Assembly: GCA_023430145.1 (NCBI GenBank)
Contig: JAEZCD010000147.1
Coordinates: 1 to 24,111 of the forward strand
From: Pseudomonadota bacterium
Lineage (GTDB): Bacteria > Pseudomonadota > Alphaproteobacteria > Rhizobiales > Methylopilaceae
Reading direction: 5' to 3'
DNA length: 24,111 nucleotides
Both the position numbers and the translations under genes were made by a program. This document shows positions 15,953 to 22,428 of this stretch, in pieces (position 1 is the first letter of the stretch; each line of letters starts with the position of its first letter). The notes under the pieces were generated by a model. That model made no database searches. It was not told where the DNA came from and saw only the letters and a list, made by a program, of their open reading frames with translations.

Positions 15953-16764
15953 TGACCAGAACCTTCGGCGAGCGCTTCTGGACCGCCGTCGCCTGGGTCG
16001 CGGCGGCGCTGGTGCTCGCCTTCCTGGTCGTGCCGATCCTTGCCGTGCTGCCGCTGTCGGCCAATGACAGCCGCTTCCTCGTCTATCCGCTGCAGGGCTT
16101 CTCCACCCGTTGGTACGAGGAATTCTTCGCCTCGGAGCGCTGGTCGCTGGCGATCTGGAACAGCCTCTTCATCGGCATCTCGGCGGCGCTGCTGGCGACC
16201 GTTCTCGGCACGCTCGCCGCCATCGGCCTCGCCATGACCGAGTTCCGCGGCAAGGCGGTGCTCGTCGGCATCCTGCTCGCGCCGATGATCGTGCCGGTGA
16301 TCATCTTCGCCGTGGGATTGGCCTTCTTCTTCGGGCCGCTGGGCCTGACGCAGACCTATACCGGCCTCATCCTCTCCCATGCCGCGCTCGGCACGCCGTT
16401 CGTGGTCGTGACGGTCAGCGCCGCCCTGCAAGGCTTCGACCGCAATCTCGCGCGCGCCGCCAATTCGCTCGGGGCGGGGCCGGTGACGACGTTCCGGCGC
16501 GTCATGCTGCCGCTGATCGGCCCCGGCGTCGCCTCCGGCGCGCTGTTCGCCTTCGCGGTCTCGCTCGACGAGGTGGTGACGATCCTCATCATCGGCGGCC
16601 CCCAGCACCGGACCATCCCGCGCGAGATGTTTTCCGGCATCCGCGAGAACATCTCCCCGACCATCGCCGCCGCCGCCGTGGTGATGACGATCGTCGCGGT
16701 GTTCCTGCTCGGCGCGGTGGAGTTTTTACGCGCACGCGGCGAGAGGATCAGGGCGCGGGGGTAG
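15952..16764 (+). CDS. Polyamine-type ABC importer permease 2 (PotC-like)
   Basis: The 270-residue inner-membrane protein is the second permease of the Pot-type system. It has a first helix at about 10-35, the PotC-like WYEEFFASERWSLAIWNSL segment, and the EAA loop AANSLGAGPVTTFRRVMLP followed by a helix and SLDEVVTILIIGG, all typical of PotC. Length is normal. The ATG shares one base with the preceding stop codon, so translation is coupled to permease 1. The C-terminus ends in a basic tail (RARGERIRARG). No gene for the same system follows; the downstream strand switches. Confidence 0.92.
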   Translation: MTRTFGERFWTAVAWVAAALVLAFLVVPILAVLPLSANDSRFLVYPLQGFSTRWYEEFFASERWSLAIWNSLFIGISAALLATVLGTLAAIGLAMTEFRGKAVLVGILLAPMIVPVIIFAVGLAFFFGPLGLTQTYTGLILSHAALGTPFVVVTVSAALQGFDRNLARAANSLGAGPVTTFRRVMLPLIGPGVASGALFAFAVSLDEVVTILIIGGPQHRTIPREMFSGIRENISPTIAAAAVVMTIVAVFLLGAVEFLRARGERIRARG

Positions 16765-16781
16765 CCCGTCGTCGCCGCACA

Positions 16782-16878
16782 CTCGTCATCCTCGCGAAAG
16801 CGCAGGATCCATCTTGAAATCGCCGGAGGAACGTCGCCGGGGGAAACTGGATCCTGCGCTTTCGCGCAGGATGACGAG
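16782..16878. repeat. Long inverted repeat after the PotC-like gene
   Basis: Arms CTCGTCATCCTCGCGAAAGC onward to AGGATCCA and TGGATCCTGCGCTTTCGCGC onward to ATGACGAG are near-perfect complements of about 30 bases around a 37-base centre. This is the common 'GTCATCCTCGCGAAAGC' intergenic palindrome. It may act as a transcript end or stability element for the upstream operon, although no T-run follows. Confidence 0.8.
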
Positions 16879-16927
16879 CGGGACGGTCGCGCATACCGCC
16901 CGCCACGTGCTTCTGGGTTTCCGGGCT

Positions 16928-16953
16928 CGTCGCTTCGTTCCTCGCAATGACGG
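16928..16953. repeat. Solo arm of family C repeat
   Basis: CGTCGCTTCGTTCCTCGCAATGACGG is one arm of the family C palindrome found at 14303 and 14411, here without its partner arm. The bases between 16765 and 17015 hold no gene: only repeats and the terminator of the - strand gene. Confidence 0.65.
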
Positions 16954-16961
16954 CCTCGACG

Positions 16962-16990
16962 AAAAAGCCCGCCATGTCGCCATGGCGGGC
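16962..16990 (-). terminator. Intrinsic terminator for the small secreted protein genes
   Basis: Read on the - strand, a perfect 10-base stem (GCCCGCCATG, loop GCGA, CATGGCGGGC) is followed directly by TTTTT. It begins 25 bases after the stop of the - strand gene at 17016, the expected place for a rho-independent terminator. Confidence 0.85.
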
Positions 16991-17015
16991 CTCGCATCAG
17001 TCGAAAGCGCGACCG

Positions 17016-17447
17016 TCAGTCGGCGGCGACGCAGGTGCCGAAGGCGTTCAGCACGGTGTGATCGGAGGAGACCGAGATCGTCACCGTGTTGTCCTTGGAA
17101 TCGGCATGCACCATCCAGCTCGTACCCTGGTCGATGCCGTAGCCGATCAGCTCGGGACCGGCCACGGCGAACTGGTCCATGACCGAAGCGGTCGCGAAAC
17201 CGTCCGGGCCGACGCCGAGCATCACCCGGCGGTTGAAGTCGAGCGACACCTTCGTCGGCAGCTTCAGCTCGCCGAAGGTTTCGGACGCCGTGCAGCCGCT
17301 CTCCTTGCAGAGCGTCGCCTTGGTCAGAGTGCAGTGCGCGGACAGGAGCTGCGGCGGCGCCGGCTGCTGCGGCTGCGGCTGCTGCGCCATCGCCTGCCAG
17401 CCGGACGCGGCGAGGAAGGCGAGCGCGAGGAAGGCGGTCTTGGTCAT
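17016..17447 (-). CDS. Small secreted protein of unknown function, Cys-containing
   Basis: The 143-residue product has a clean signal peptide (cleavage after AMA, about residue 21), then a Gln/Pro-rich linker (about 22-33) and a compact domain of about 110 residues with four cysteines (39, 47, 52, 139), consistent with two disulfides in the periplasm or outside. I do not recognise the family. GGAG precedes the ATG by a few bases. The gene lies 35 bases after the small gene at 17483-17752 on the same strand with no terminator between, so the two may be cotranscribed; the transcript ends at the hairpin at 16962-16990. Codon use matches the neighbours. A true coding gene is supported by signal peptide, ribosome site and terminator together. 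Confidence 0.8.
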   Translation of the reverse strand: MTKTAFLALAFLAASGWQAMAQQPQPQQPAPPQLLSAHCTLTKATLCKESGCTASETFGELKLPTKVSLDFNRRVMLGVGPDGFATASVMDQFAVAGPELIGYGIDQGTSWMVHADSKDNTVTISVSSDHTVLNAFGTCVAAD

Positions 17448-17482
17448 TGGGAGATCTCCGGATTGCTGGGGTCGGCTGGGGC

Positions 17483-17752
17483 TCACCGGCAGAGGTAGCC
17501 CGGGGCGCAATACGGATAGGGGTAGGGCGCCGGCGGCGGCACGACGTAGGCGGGCGGCGGATAATAGTACGGCCGCGCGGCGGCGGCCCCGATCGCGGCT
17601 GCGGTGCCGACGACGGCCGCACCGGCGACCGCACCGCCGACCCAGCCACCGACGAAGCCGCGGCGCCAGGCGTGGGCCGGCTCGGCGGTGAGCGCAAGGC
17701 CGGCCAGTGTGGCTCCGGCCAGCAGAAGCGAAACAGACGTGCGAGACCTCAC
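17483..17752 (-). CDS. Small secreted Gly/Ala-zipper and Pro/Tyr-rich protein
   Basis: The 89-residue product starts at GTG with a strong AAGGAGG site 5 bases ahead, which decides the start. It has a signal peptide ending at AHA (about residue 28). Next comes a glycine/alanine zipper-like hydrophobic stretch (about 32-63, GFVGGWVGGAVAGAAVVG). The tail is Pro/Tyr-rich (about 65-89) with two cysteines (82 and 88). Similar short secreted or envelope proteins with YYYPPP tails are common in Hyphomicrobiales, usually annotated only as hypothetical. It may be an outer-surface or envelope protein, but no function can be assigned. The 141 bases between it and rimO hold no other gene and presumably its promoter. 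Confidence 0.75.
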   Translation of the reverse strand: MRSRTSVSLLLAGATLAGLALTAEPAHAWRRGFVGGWVGGAVAGAAVVGTAAAIGAAAARPYYYPPPAYVVPPPAPYPYPYCAPGYLCR

Positions 17753-17756
17753 GGTA

Positions 17757-17764
17757 CCCTCCTT
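17757..17764 (-). promoter_or_regulatory. Ribosome binding site that sets the GTG start at 17752
   Basis: AAGGAGGG on the - strand sits 4 to 5 bases before GTG 17752. An upstream ATG at 17827 would place this site within the coding region and add a non-signal leader, so the GTG is preferred. Confidence 0.8.
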
Positions 17765-17893
17765 GGAAAGCCGACTCCCGGGCCGGCAGGGTACGCGGAC
17801 GATAGGCCCCGTCGCACCGGGTCGCAAGGCGAATGTACTTGTCCGCCGCGTCTCGAACTTGCACGCGGAGCAGGTAGTTAAAGCTTTTCCAGA

Positions 17894-19216
17894 CTAGATC
17901 GCGGTGCCGAAAAGATCATGCGCGTTGGCGCGCTCGATCTTCACCGTGAGCATCTGGCCGGGCCGGATCGGCAGCCGGCTCGTGAAATGCACCGCACCGT
18001 CGATCTCCGGCGCATCCCCCTCGCTGCGGCCGCGGCCGCTGCGCCCCTCGACGGCGTCGACGATCACCTTCATGCGACGGCCGACCTTCGCCTTCAGCCG
18101 CTTCGCACTGATCCCGGCCTGCAGCTCCATCAGCCGTCGACGGCGGATCTGCTTGACCTCCTCGGGCACGGCGCCCGGCAGATCGTTGGCCGGCGCGCCG
18201 GCGACCGGCTCGTAGGCGAAGCAGCCGACGCGGTCGAGCTGCGCCTCCTGCAGCCAATCGAGCAGCAGCTCGAAGTCGGCCTCCGTCTCGCCGGGGAAGC
18301 CCGTGATGAAGGTCGAGCGGATGGTCAGGTCGGGGCAGATCGCCCGCCAGGCGCGGATGCGGTCGAGCGTCTTCTCGCCATGCGCGGGCCGCTTCATCGC
18401 CCGCAGCACCTGCGGGCTCGCGTGCTGGAAGGGAATGTCGAGATAGGGCAGCACCTTTCGCTCGGCCATCAGCGGGATGGCCTCGTCGACGTGCGGATAG
18501 GGGTAGACGTAGTGCAGCCGCACCCAGGCGCCGAGCTCGCCGAGCGCGGCGGCGAGGTCGAAGAAGCGCGCCCGCACCTCGCGGTCGCCAAAGATGCTCG
18601 GCGCGTATTTCAGATCGACGCCGTAGGCGCTCGTGTCCTGCGAGACGACGAGCAGCTCCTTCACCCCGGCTTTCACCAGCTTCTCGGCCTCGCGCAGCAC
18701 GTCGGCGGCCGGGCGGCTGACGAGGTCGCCGCGCAGCCGCGGGATGATGCAGAAGGCGCAGCGGTGATTGCAGCCCTCGGAGATCTTCAGATAGGCGTAG
18801 TGGCGCGGGGTGAGCTTCAGCCCCTCCGGCGGCACGAGATCGAGGAACGGGTCGTGCGGCCGGGGCGCGGCGGCATGCACGGCCGAGACGACCGACTCGT
18901 ATTGCTGCGGCCCGGTGACGGCCAGCACGTCCGGGAATTTCTCGCGGATGGTCTCCGGCTCGGCGCCCATGCAGCCCGTGACGACGACGCGGCCGCTCTC
19001 CTTCATGGCCTCGCCGATGGCGGCGAGGCTTTCCGCCTTGGCGCTGTCGAGAAAGCCGCAGGTGTTGACGATGACGACGTCGGCGCCGGCATAGGTGCGC
19101 GACAGCTCATAACCCTCGGCGCGCAGATGCGTGAGGATCCGCTCGCTGTCGACGAGCGCCTTCGGGCAGCCGAGGCTGACGATGCCCACGCGCGGCGGGG
19201 CGAGAGTTTCGGTCAT
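17894..19216 (-). CDS. rimO: Ribosomal protein S12 methylthiotransferase RimO
   Basis: The 440-residue radical SAM enzyme adds a methylthio group to the conserved Asp of ribosomal protein S12. The N-terminal UPF0004 domain has cluster cysteines 17, 53 and 82 (SLGCPKALVDSE, NTCGFLDSAK, TGCMG). The radical SAM domain has Cys149, 153 and 156 in EGCNHRCAFCIIPRLRG, and a C-terminal TRAM-like domain follows from about 378. NTCGFLDSAK and CAFCIIP with LRG are RimO-type rather than MiaB-type. ATG 19216 is chosen because the conserved GIVSLGCPK begins 10 residues later; an upstream extension would read through the palindromic element. It is a stand-alone housekeeping gene, not functionally tied to its neighbours. 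Confidence 0.95.
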   Translation of the reverse strand: MTETLAPPRVGIVSLGCPKALVDSERILTHLRAEGYELSRTYAGADVVIVNTCGFLDSAKAESLAAIGEAMKESGRVVVTGCMGAEPETIREKFPDVLAVTGPQQYESVVSAVHAAAPRPHDPFLDLVPPEGLKLTPRHYAYLKISEGCNHRCAFCIIPRLRGDLVSRPAADVLREAEKLVKAGVKELLVVSQDTSAYGVDLKYAPSIFGDREVRARFFDLAAALGELGAWVRLHYVYPYPHVDEAIPLMAERKVLPYLDIPFQHASPQVLRAMKRPAHGEKTLDRIRAWRAICPDLTIRSTFITGFPGETEADFELLLDWLQEAQLDRVGCFAYEPVAGAPANDLPGAVPEEVKQIRRRRLMELQAGISAKRLKAKVGRRMKVIVDAVEGRSGRGRSEGDAPEIDGAVHFTSRLPIRPGQMLTVKIERANAHDLFGTAI

Positions 19217-19266
19217 ACTTGAACCAAAAGGACCGCGAAGCGACGGCCGCCGACGCTCGCTCTTCT

Positions 19267-19388
19267 CTCCCCCTGAAAGGGGGAGACCGGACTCGCGAAG
19301 CGAGCCGAGAGGGGGTTCTTTGCGGCGCCGCCGCAGGACCCCCACCCGGACGGCTTCGCCGTCTCGACCTCCCCCTTGCAGGGGGAGG
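19267..19388 (-). repeat. Palindromic intergenic element, family B, copy 2 (inverted)
   Basis: This is the reverse complement of the element at 10670-10787. It shares the hairpin GACGGCGAAGCCGTC, the GGGTGGGGGTC stretch, the TCGCGAGTCCGGTCTCCCCC end and both CTCCCCCT...AGGGGGAG terminal hairpins. The centre carries a different short hairpin (GCGGCGCCGCCGC). It lies between dctM and rimO, 50 bases upstream of the rimO ATG. Confidence 0.85.
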
Positions 19389-19432
19389 AAAGGGGCGCCA
19401 CGCCTCGCGATGACGGTGACGAAGGCTAGCAG

Positions 19433-20752
19433 TTAGGCGAGCCAGCGCACGAGCGCAAGCGCGAGCGCCGGGAAGGCGGCGACGAGGATGAGGCGCACGA
19501 CGTCGGTGGCGAGGAACGGCAGGGTTCCGCGATAGATGGTGGTGATCGGCACCTCGCGAGCGATCGCCGAGACGACGAAGACGTTGAGGCCGATCGGCGG
19601 CGCCGCGAGGCCGATGCCGACGACGATCAGGACGAGGATGCCGAACCAGATCGCCGTCTCGTCCGGCGTCATGCCGAAATCGAGCGCCGTGACGATCGGG
19701 AAGAAGACCGGCAGCGTGAGGAGGATCATGGCGAGCTCGTCCATGACGGCGCCGAGCAGGATGTAGAGCAGCAGCATCGCCGCCAGCACGCCATAGGCCG
19801 GCAGGCCGGCGGAGGTGATCCAGTCGGCGGCCGTGCTCGGCAGCTGCGAGAGCGCGAGGAAGCCGTTGAAGACTTCGGCGCCGAGCAGGATGAGATAGAT
19901 CATCGCCGAGGTCTCGGCGGTCTGCAGCAGGCTCTGGCCGAGCCCCTTCCAGGTCAGCTGGCCGAGCAGCAGCGCCGCGGCGAGCACCAGCGTCGCGCCG
20001 ACGGCGGCCCCCTCGGTCGGGGTGAAGACGCCGCCGTAGATGCCGCCGAGAACGAGGACGGCGATCATCAGCACCGGCCAGGCGGCACCGAAGGCGGCGA
20101 GGCGCTCCCGCCGCGCCATGCGCGGCCCGGCCGGCCCCGCCGCCGGGTCGCGCCGCACCAGCACGGCGATGGTGGCGATGTAGAACAGCGTCGCCAGAAG
20201 GCCCGGCACGAACGCCGCCATGAACAGCTTGGCGATGTTCTGCTCGGTGGAGATGCCGTAGACGACGAGCACCACGGAGGGCGGCACGAGGATGCCGAGC
20301 GTTCCGCCGATGGCGATCGTGCCGGTCGCCAGGCGATCCGAATAGCCGTAGCGCTTCAGCTCCGGCAGCGAGACCCGGGCCATGGTGGCGGTGGTCGCGA
20401 CAGACGAGCCGCAGATCGCGCCGAAGGCCGTGCAGGCACCGATGGTCGCCATCGCGATGCCGCCGCGCCGCCGGCCGAGAAGCGCGTTGGCCGCGGCGAA
20501 CAGCGCCTGCGACAGGCCGGCCCGCTCGGCGACGGCGCCCATCAGGATGAACAGCGGGATCACCGACAGCGTGTAGTTCGCGAACAGGAAATAGGGGCTC
20601 GTCTTCAGGAGGTTGAGCAGCGGCAGCCAGCCGGCGAGGGCGGCATAGCCGCCGGCGCCGACGACGAGCATCGCAAGGCCGACCGGCATGCGCAGCGCGA
20701 GCAGGGCGAGCATCAGGCCGAAGGCGAGCGCGGCGGCGCCGGGGCCGCTCAA
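19433..20752 (-). CDS. TRAP transporter large permease (DctM family)
   Basis: The 439-residue membrane protein is the ion-coupled transport subunit of a TRAP importer (about 12 or more helices). Typical DctM sections are ALRMPVGLAMLVVG near the N-terminus, IPLFILMGAVAERAGLS, GAICGSSVATTATMA, GGTLGILVPPSVVLVVYG, and a C-terminal GIGLAAPPIGLNVFVVSAIA. The start is a TTG that overlaps the dctQ stop (TTGA), so translation is coupled; the next Met is at residue 14, inside the first helix, and less likely. Driving ion is usually Na+ or H+. Substrate unknown. A palindromic repeat follows 44 bases downstream. Confidence 0.92.
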   Translation of the reverse strand: MSGPGAAALAFGLMLALLALRMPVGLAMLVVGAGGYAALAGWLPLLNLLKTSPYFLFANYTLSVIPLFILMGAVAERAGLSQALFAAANALLGRRRGGIAMATIGACTAFGAICGSSVATTATMARVSLPELKRYGYSDRLATGTIAIGGTLGILVPPSVVLVVYGISTEQNIAKLFMAAFVPGLLATLFYIATIAVLVRRDPAAGPAGPRMARRERLAAFGAAWPVLMIAVLVLGGIYGGVFTPTEGAAVGATLVLAAALLLGQLTWKGLGQSLLQTAETSAMIYLILLGAEVFNGFLALSQLPSTAADWITSAGLPAYGVLAAMLLLYILLGAVMDELAMILLTLPVFFPIVTALDFGMTPDETAIWFGILVLIVVGIGLAAPPIGLNVFVVSAIAREVPITTIYRGTLPFLATDVVRLILVAAFPALALALVRWLA

Positions 20753-21255
20753 GGACGCTCGGTCCGGCGGAAGTCGGCGACGGCGGCGCGGACCGCGGCG
20801 ACCGCGAGAAAGCCGAGCGACAGGCTGCAGGCGACCATCACCCAGCCGACCGGCAGCCCGAGCATCATCGACGTCGTTCCCGAGGCGACGGTGTCGAGGC
20901 CACCGACGAGAAGCCGCCAGCAGAGCACCGCCGCCACGCCCGCATAGACCAGCGACCAGAAGCCGTCGAGCGCCCCCTGCAGGCGGATCGGCAGCCGCGT
21001 CGTGAACGAGTCGATGAGGATATTGCGCCGGCGCAGCGCGCAGATCGGCAGGAAGGCGAACGAGGCGAGCGCGACGCCCGCCTCGACGAGGTCGAAATCG
21101 CCCGCGATCGGCGCCCCGGCGAGCCAGCGCTGCAGCACGCTCGCGGTGACGAGCAGCGCCACCGCGACGAGGATGGCACCGCCCGCGAAGGCGAGGCCGA
21201 TGCCGGCGCTGTCGATCGCCCGGCCGGCGCCGGCCGGCTCAGCTCGCGGCGGCAT
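20749..21255 (-). CDS. TRAP transporter small permease (DctQ family)
   Basis: The 168-residue membrane protein is the small subunit of the TRAP system. It has four predicted helices (about 17-40, 55-73, 97-115, 135-158). Typical features are the LQRWLAG end of helix 1, a LICALRRRNILIDSF-like loop (here PICALRRRNILID) and SMMLGLPVGWV in the last third. The ATG lies within the 3' end of dctP (17-base overlap) and the stop overlaps dctM. Family sequence conservation is low, so the call rests on helices, length and its place between dctP and dctM. Confidence 0.9.
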   Translation of the reverse strand: MPPRAEPAGAGRAIDSAGIGLAFAGGAILVAVALLVTASVLQRWLAGAPIAGDFDLVEAGVALASFAFLPICALRRRNILIDSFTTRLPIRLQGALDGFWSLVYAGVAAVLCWRLLVGGLDTVASGTTSMMLGLPVGWVMVACSLSLGFLAVAAVRAAVADFRRTERP

Positions 21256-22285
21256 ATTTGGCGATCAGCGCCTTCGCGTCGGCCAAGAGCGCCTCGCCGT
21301 CGAAGCCTTTCGCCTTCGACTGCTCGAGCCAGGCGGCGGTGACCGGCTCGCAGGCCTTTCGCCATTGGCTCGCCTCGGGCTCGCCGATCTCGATCACCTC
21401 GTTGCCGCGCTTGATCACGTTCGCCCGCACGGTCTTGCCGAAATCGTCCCAGGCGGTGCCGGCCATGCGGGCGACGGGCAGGCCCGAGAGATCGTCGAGC
21501 AGCGGCCGCAGGTCCTGCGGTAGCGCCTCGTAGCGGGCCTTGTTCATCGCCACCATGAAGGTCGCTGTGTAGAGCGTCGGCGCCGTCGCGATCTCGGTGT
21601 GGTACTTGGTCAGCTCGTCGATCTTGACCGCCGGCACCACCTCCCACGGCACCACCGCGCCGTCGATGACGCGCTGCGCCAGCGCCTGCGGCACCTGCGG
21701 CACCGGCATGCCGATCGGGCTCGCGCCGAGCGCCTTCAGCCCCTCGCCGGCGAGCCGGGTCGGGAAGCGCAGCTTCAGACCCTTCATGTCCTCGAGGGTG
21801 CGAACAGGCCGCGTGGAATGAATCACGCCCTGGTCGTGCGCCCAGACGACGATCGGATGCACCTCGCCGAGCTCCTGGGTGAGGTGCTTGGTCGCGAACT
21901 CCTGCACCGCCTGCGAGTTGACGATCGCCCGCTTGTCGGCGACGAAGGGCAACTCGAACGTCTCCAGCCGCGGGAAACGGTTCGGCGTGTAGCCGGGCAG
22001 CGTCCAGATGAGGTCGACGACGCCGTCGCGGGCTTGGTCGTAGAGCTGCGGCGGCGCCCCGCCGAGCTGCATCGACGGATAGATGTCCACCTGGATGCGG
22101 CCGTTGGACTTCTCGCCCAAGAGCTTGGCCCAGGGCGCGAGCAGGTTCTTGTGCGCGTTCGAGACGGGCGGGAGGAAGTGGTGCAGCTTCAGCGTCACCT
22201 CTGCCGCGCCCGCGCGAGTGGGTCGAAGCACTGCCGGGGCGGCGACAGCGCCCGCGGCGGCAAACAGGAATGTCCGGCGTTGCAC
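21239..22285 (-). CDS. TRAP transporter periplasmic substrate-binding protein (DctP family), Tat-type signal
   Basis: The 348-residue secreted protein delivers substrate to DctQM. It shows LKLHHFLPPVSNAH, LWAKLLGEKSNGRI-like core (here APWAKLLGEKSNGRIQ), IYPSMQLGG, and the conserved LKLRFPT (ligand-binding Arg region) with GASPIGMPVPQVPQAL. The signal region begins QRRTFLFAAAG with a twin-arginine pair, so Tat export is likely; cleavage is near residue 27 (AGA). The start is GTG 22285, fixed by GGGGAGGG 8 bases ahead. An in-frame ATG further upstream lies beyond this site and adds a non-signal leader. Transcribed divergently from the MFS gene. Many DctP family members bind carboxylates, but the ligand here is unknown. 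Confidence 0.92.
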   Translation of the reverse strand: MQRRTFLFAAAGAVAAPAVLRPTRAGAAEVTLKLHHFLPPVSNAHKNLLAPWAKLLGEKSNGRIQVDIYPSMQLGGAPPQLYDQARDGVVDLIWTLPGYTPNRFPRLETFELPFVADKRAIVNSQAVQEFATKHLTQELGEVHPIVVWAHDQGVIHSTRPVRTLEDMKGLKLRFPTRLAGEGLKALGASPIGMPVPQVPQALAQRVIDGAVVPWEVVPAVKIDELTKYHTEIATAPTLYTATFMVAMNKARYEALPQDLRPLLDDLSGLPVARMAGTAWDDFGKTVRANVIKRGNEVIEIGEPEASQWRKACEPVTAAWLEQSKAKGFDGEALLADAKALIAKYAAAS

Positions 22286-22293
22286 GTTCTCAA

Positions 22294-22301
22294 CCCTCCC
22301 C
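22294..22301 (-). promoter_or_regulatory. Ribosome binding site that sets the dctP GTG start
   Basis: GGGGAGGG on the - strand lies 8 bases before GTG 22285. It argues against the longer reading frame that would begin 37 codons further upstream. Confidence 0.75.
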
Positions 22302-22333
22302 AAAGCCTGTCGTGTTGTCCGGACCATAGCTCG

Positions 22334-22355
22334 AGCGCTGCCGTTCGGCAGCTCT
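22334..22355. promoter_or_regulatory. Palindrome in divergent dctP/MFS intergenic region, possible operator
   Basis: A perfect inverted repeat GCTGCCG-TT-CGGCAGC (22337-22352), extended by AG/CT pairs at the flanks, sits near the middle of the 143-base region between divergent genes. The symmetry and location suit a dimeric regulator site. It is short enough in GC-rich DNA to be chance, and no regulator gene is in the window. Confidence 0.35.
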
Positions 22356-22365
22356 GTTCCGGCCG

Positions 22366-22395
22366 TTCGTGCACGATCCGCAGCCCCCATATACA
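22366..22395 (+). promoter_or_regulatory. Weak sigma-70-like promoter candidate for the MFS gene
   Basis: TATACA (22390-22395) is a reasonable -10, 33 bases before the ATG at 22429. TTCGTG (22366-22371) at 18 bases spacing is a poor -35. A/T-rich hexamers are rare in this region, which is the main support. Confidence 0.25.
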
Positions 22396-22428
22396 CGCGG
22401 GCGGCGCAGGCCGCACGGGGGATGCGGC

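Noticed and set aside
17894..19216. MiaB tRNA methylthiotransferase
   Set aside because: Motifs NTCGFLDSAK and CAFCIIPRLRG are of the RimO type; MiaB has different flanking residues.
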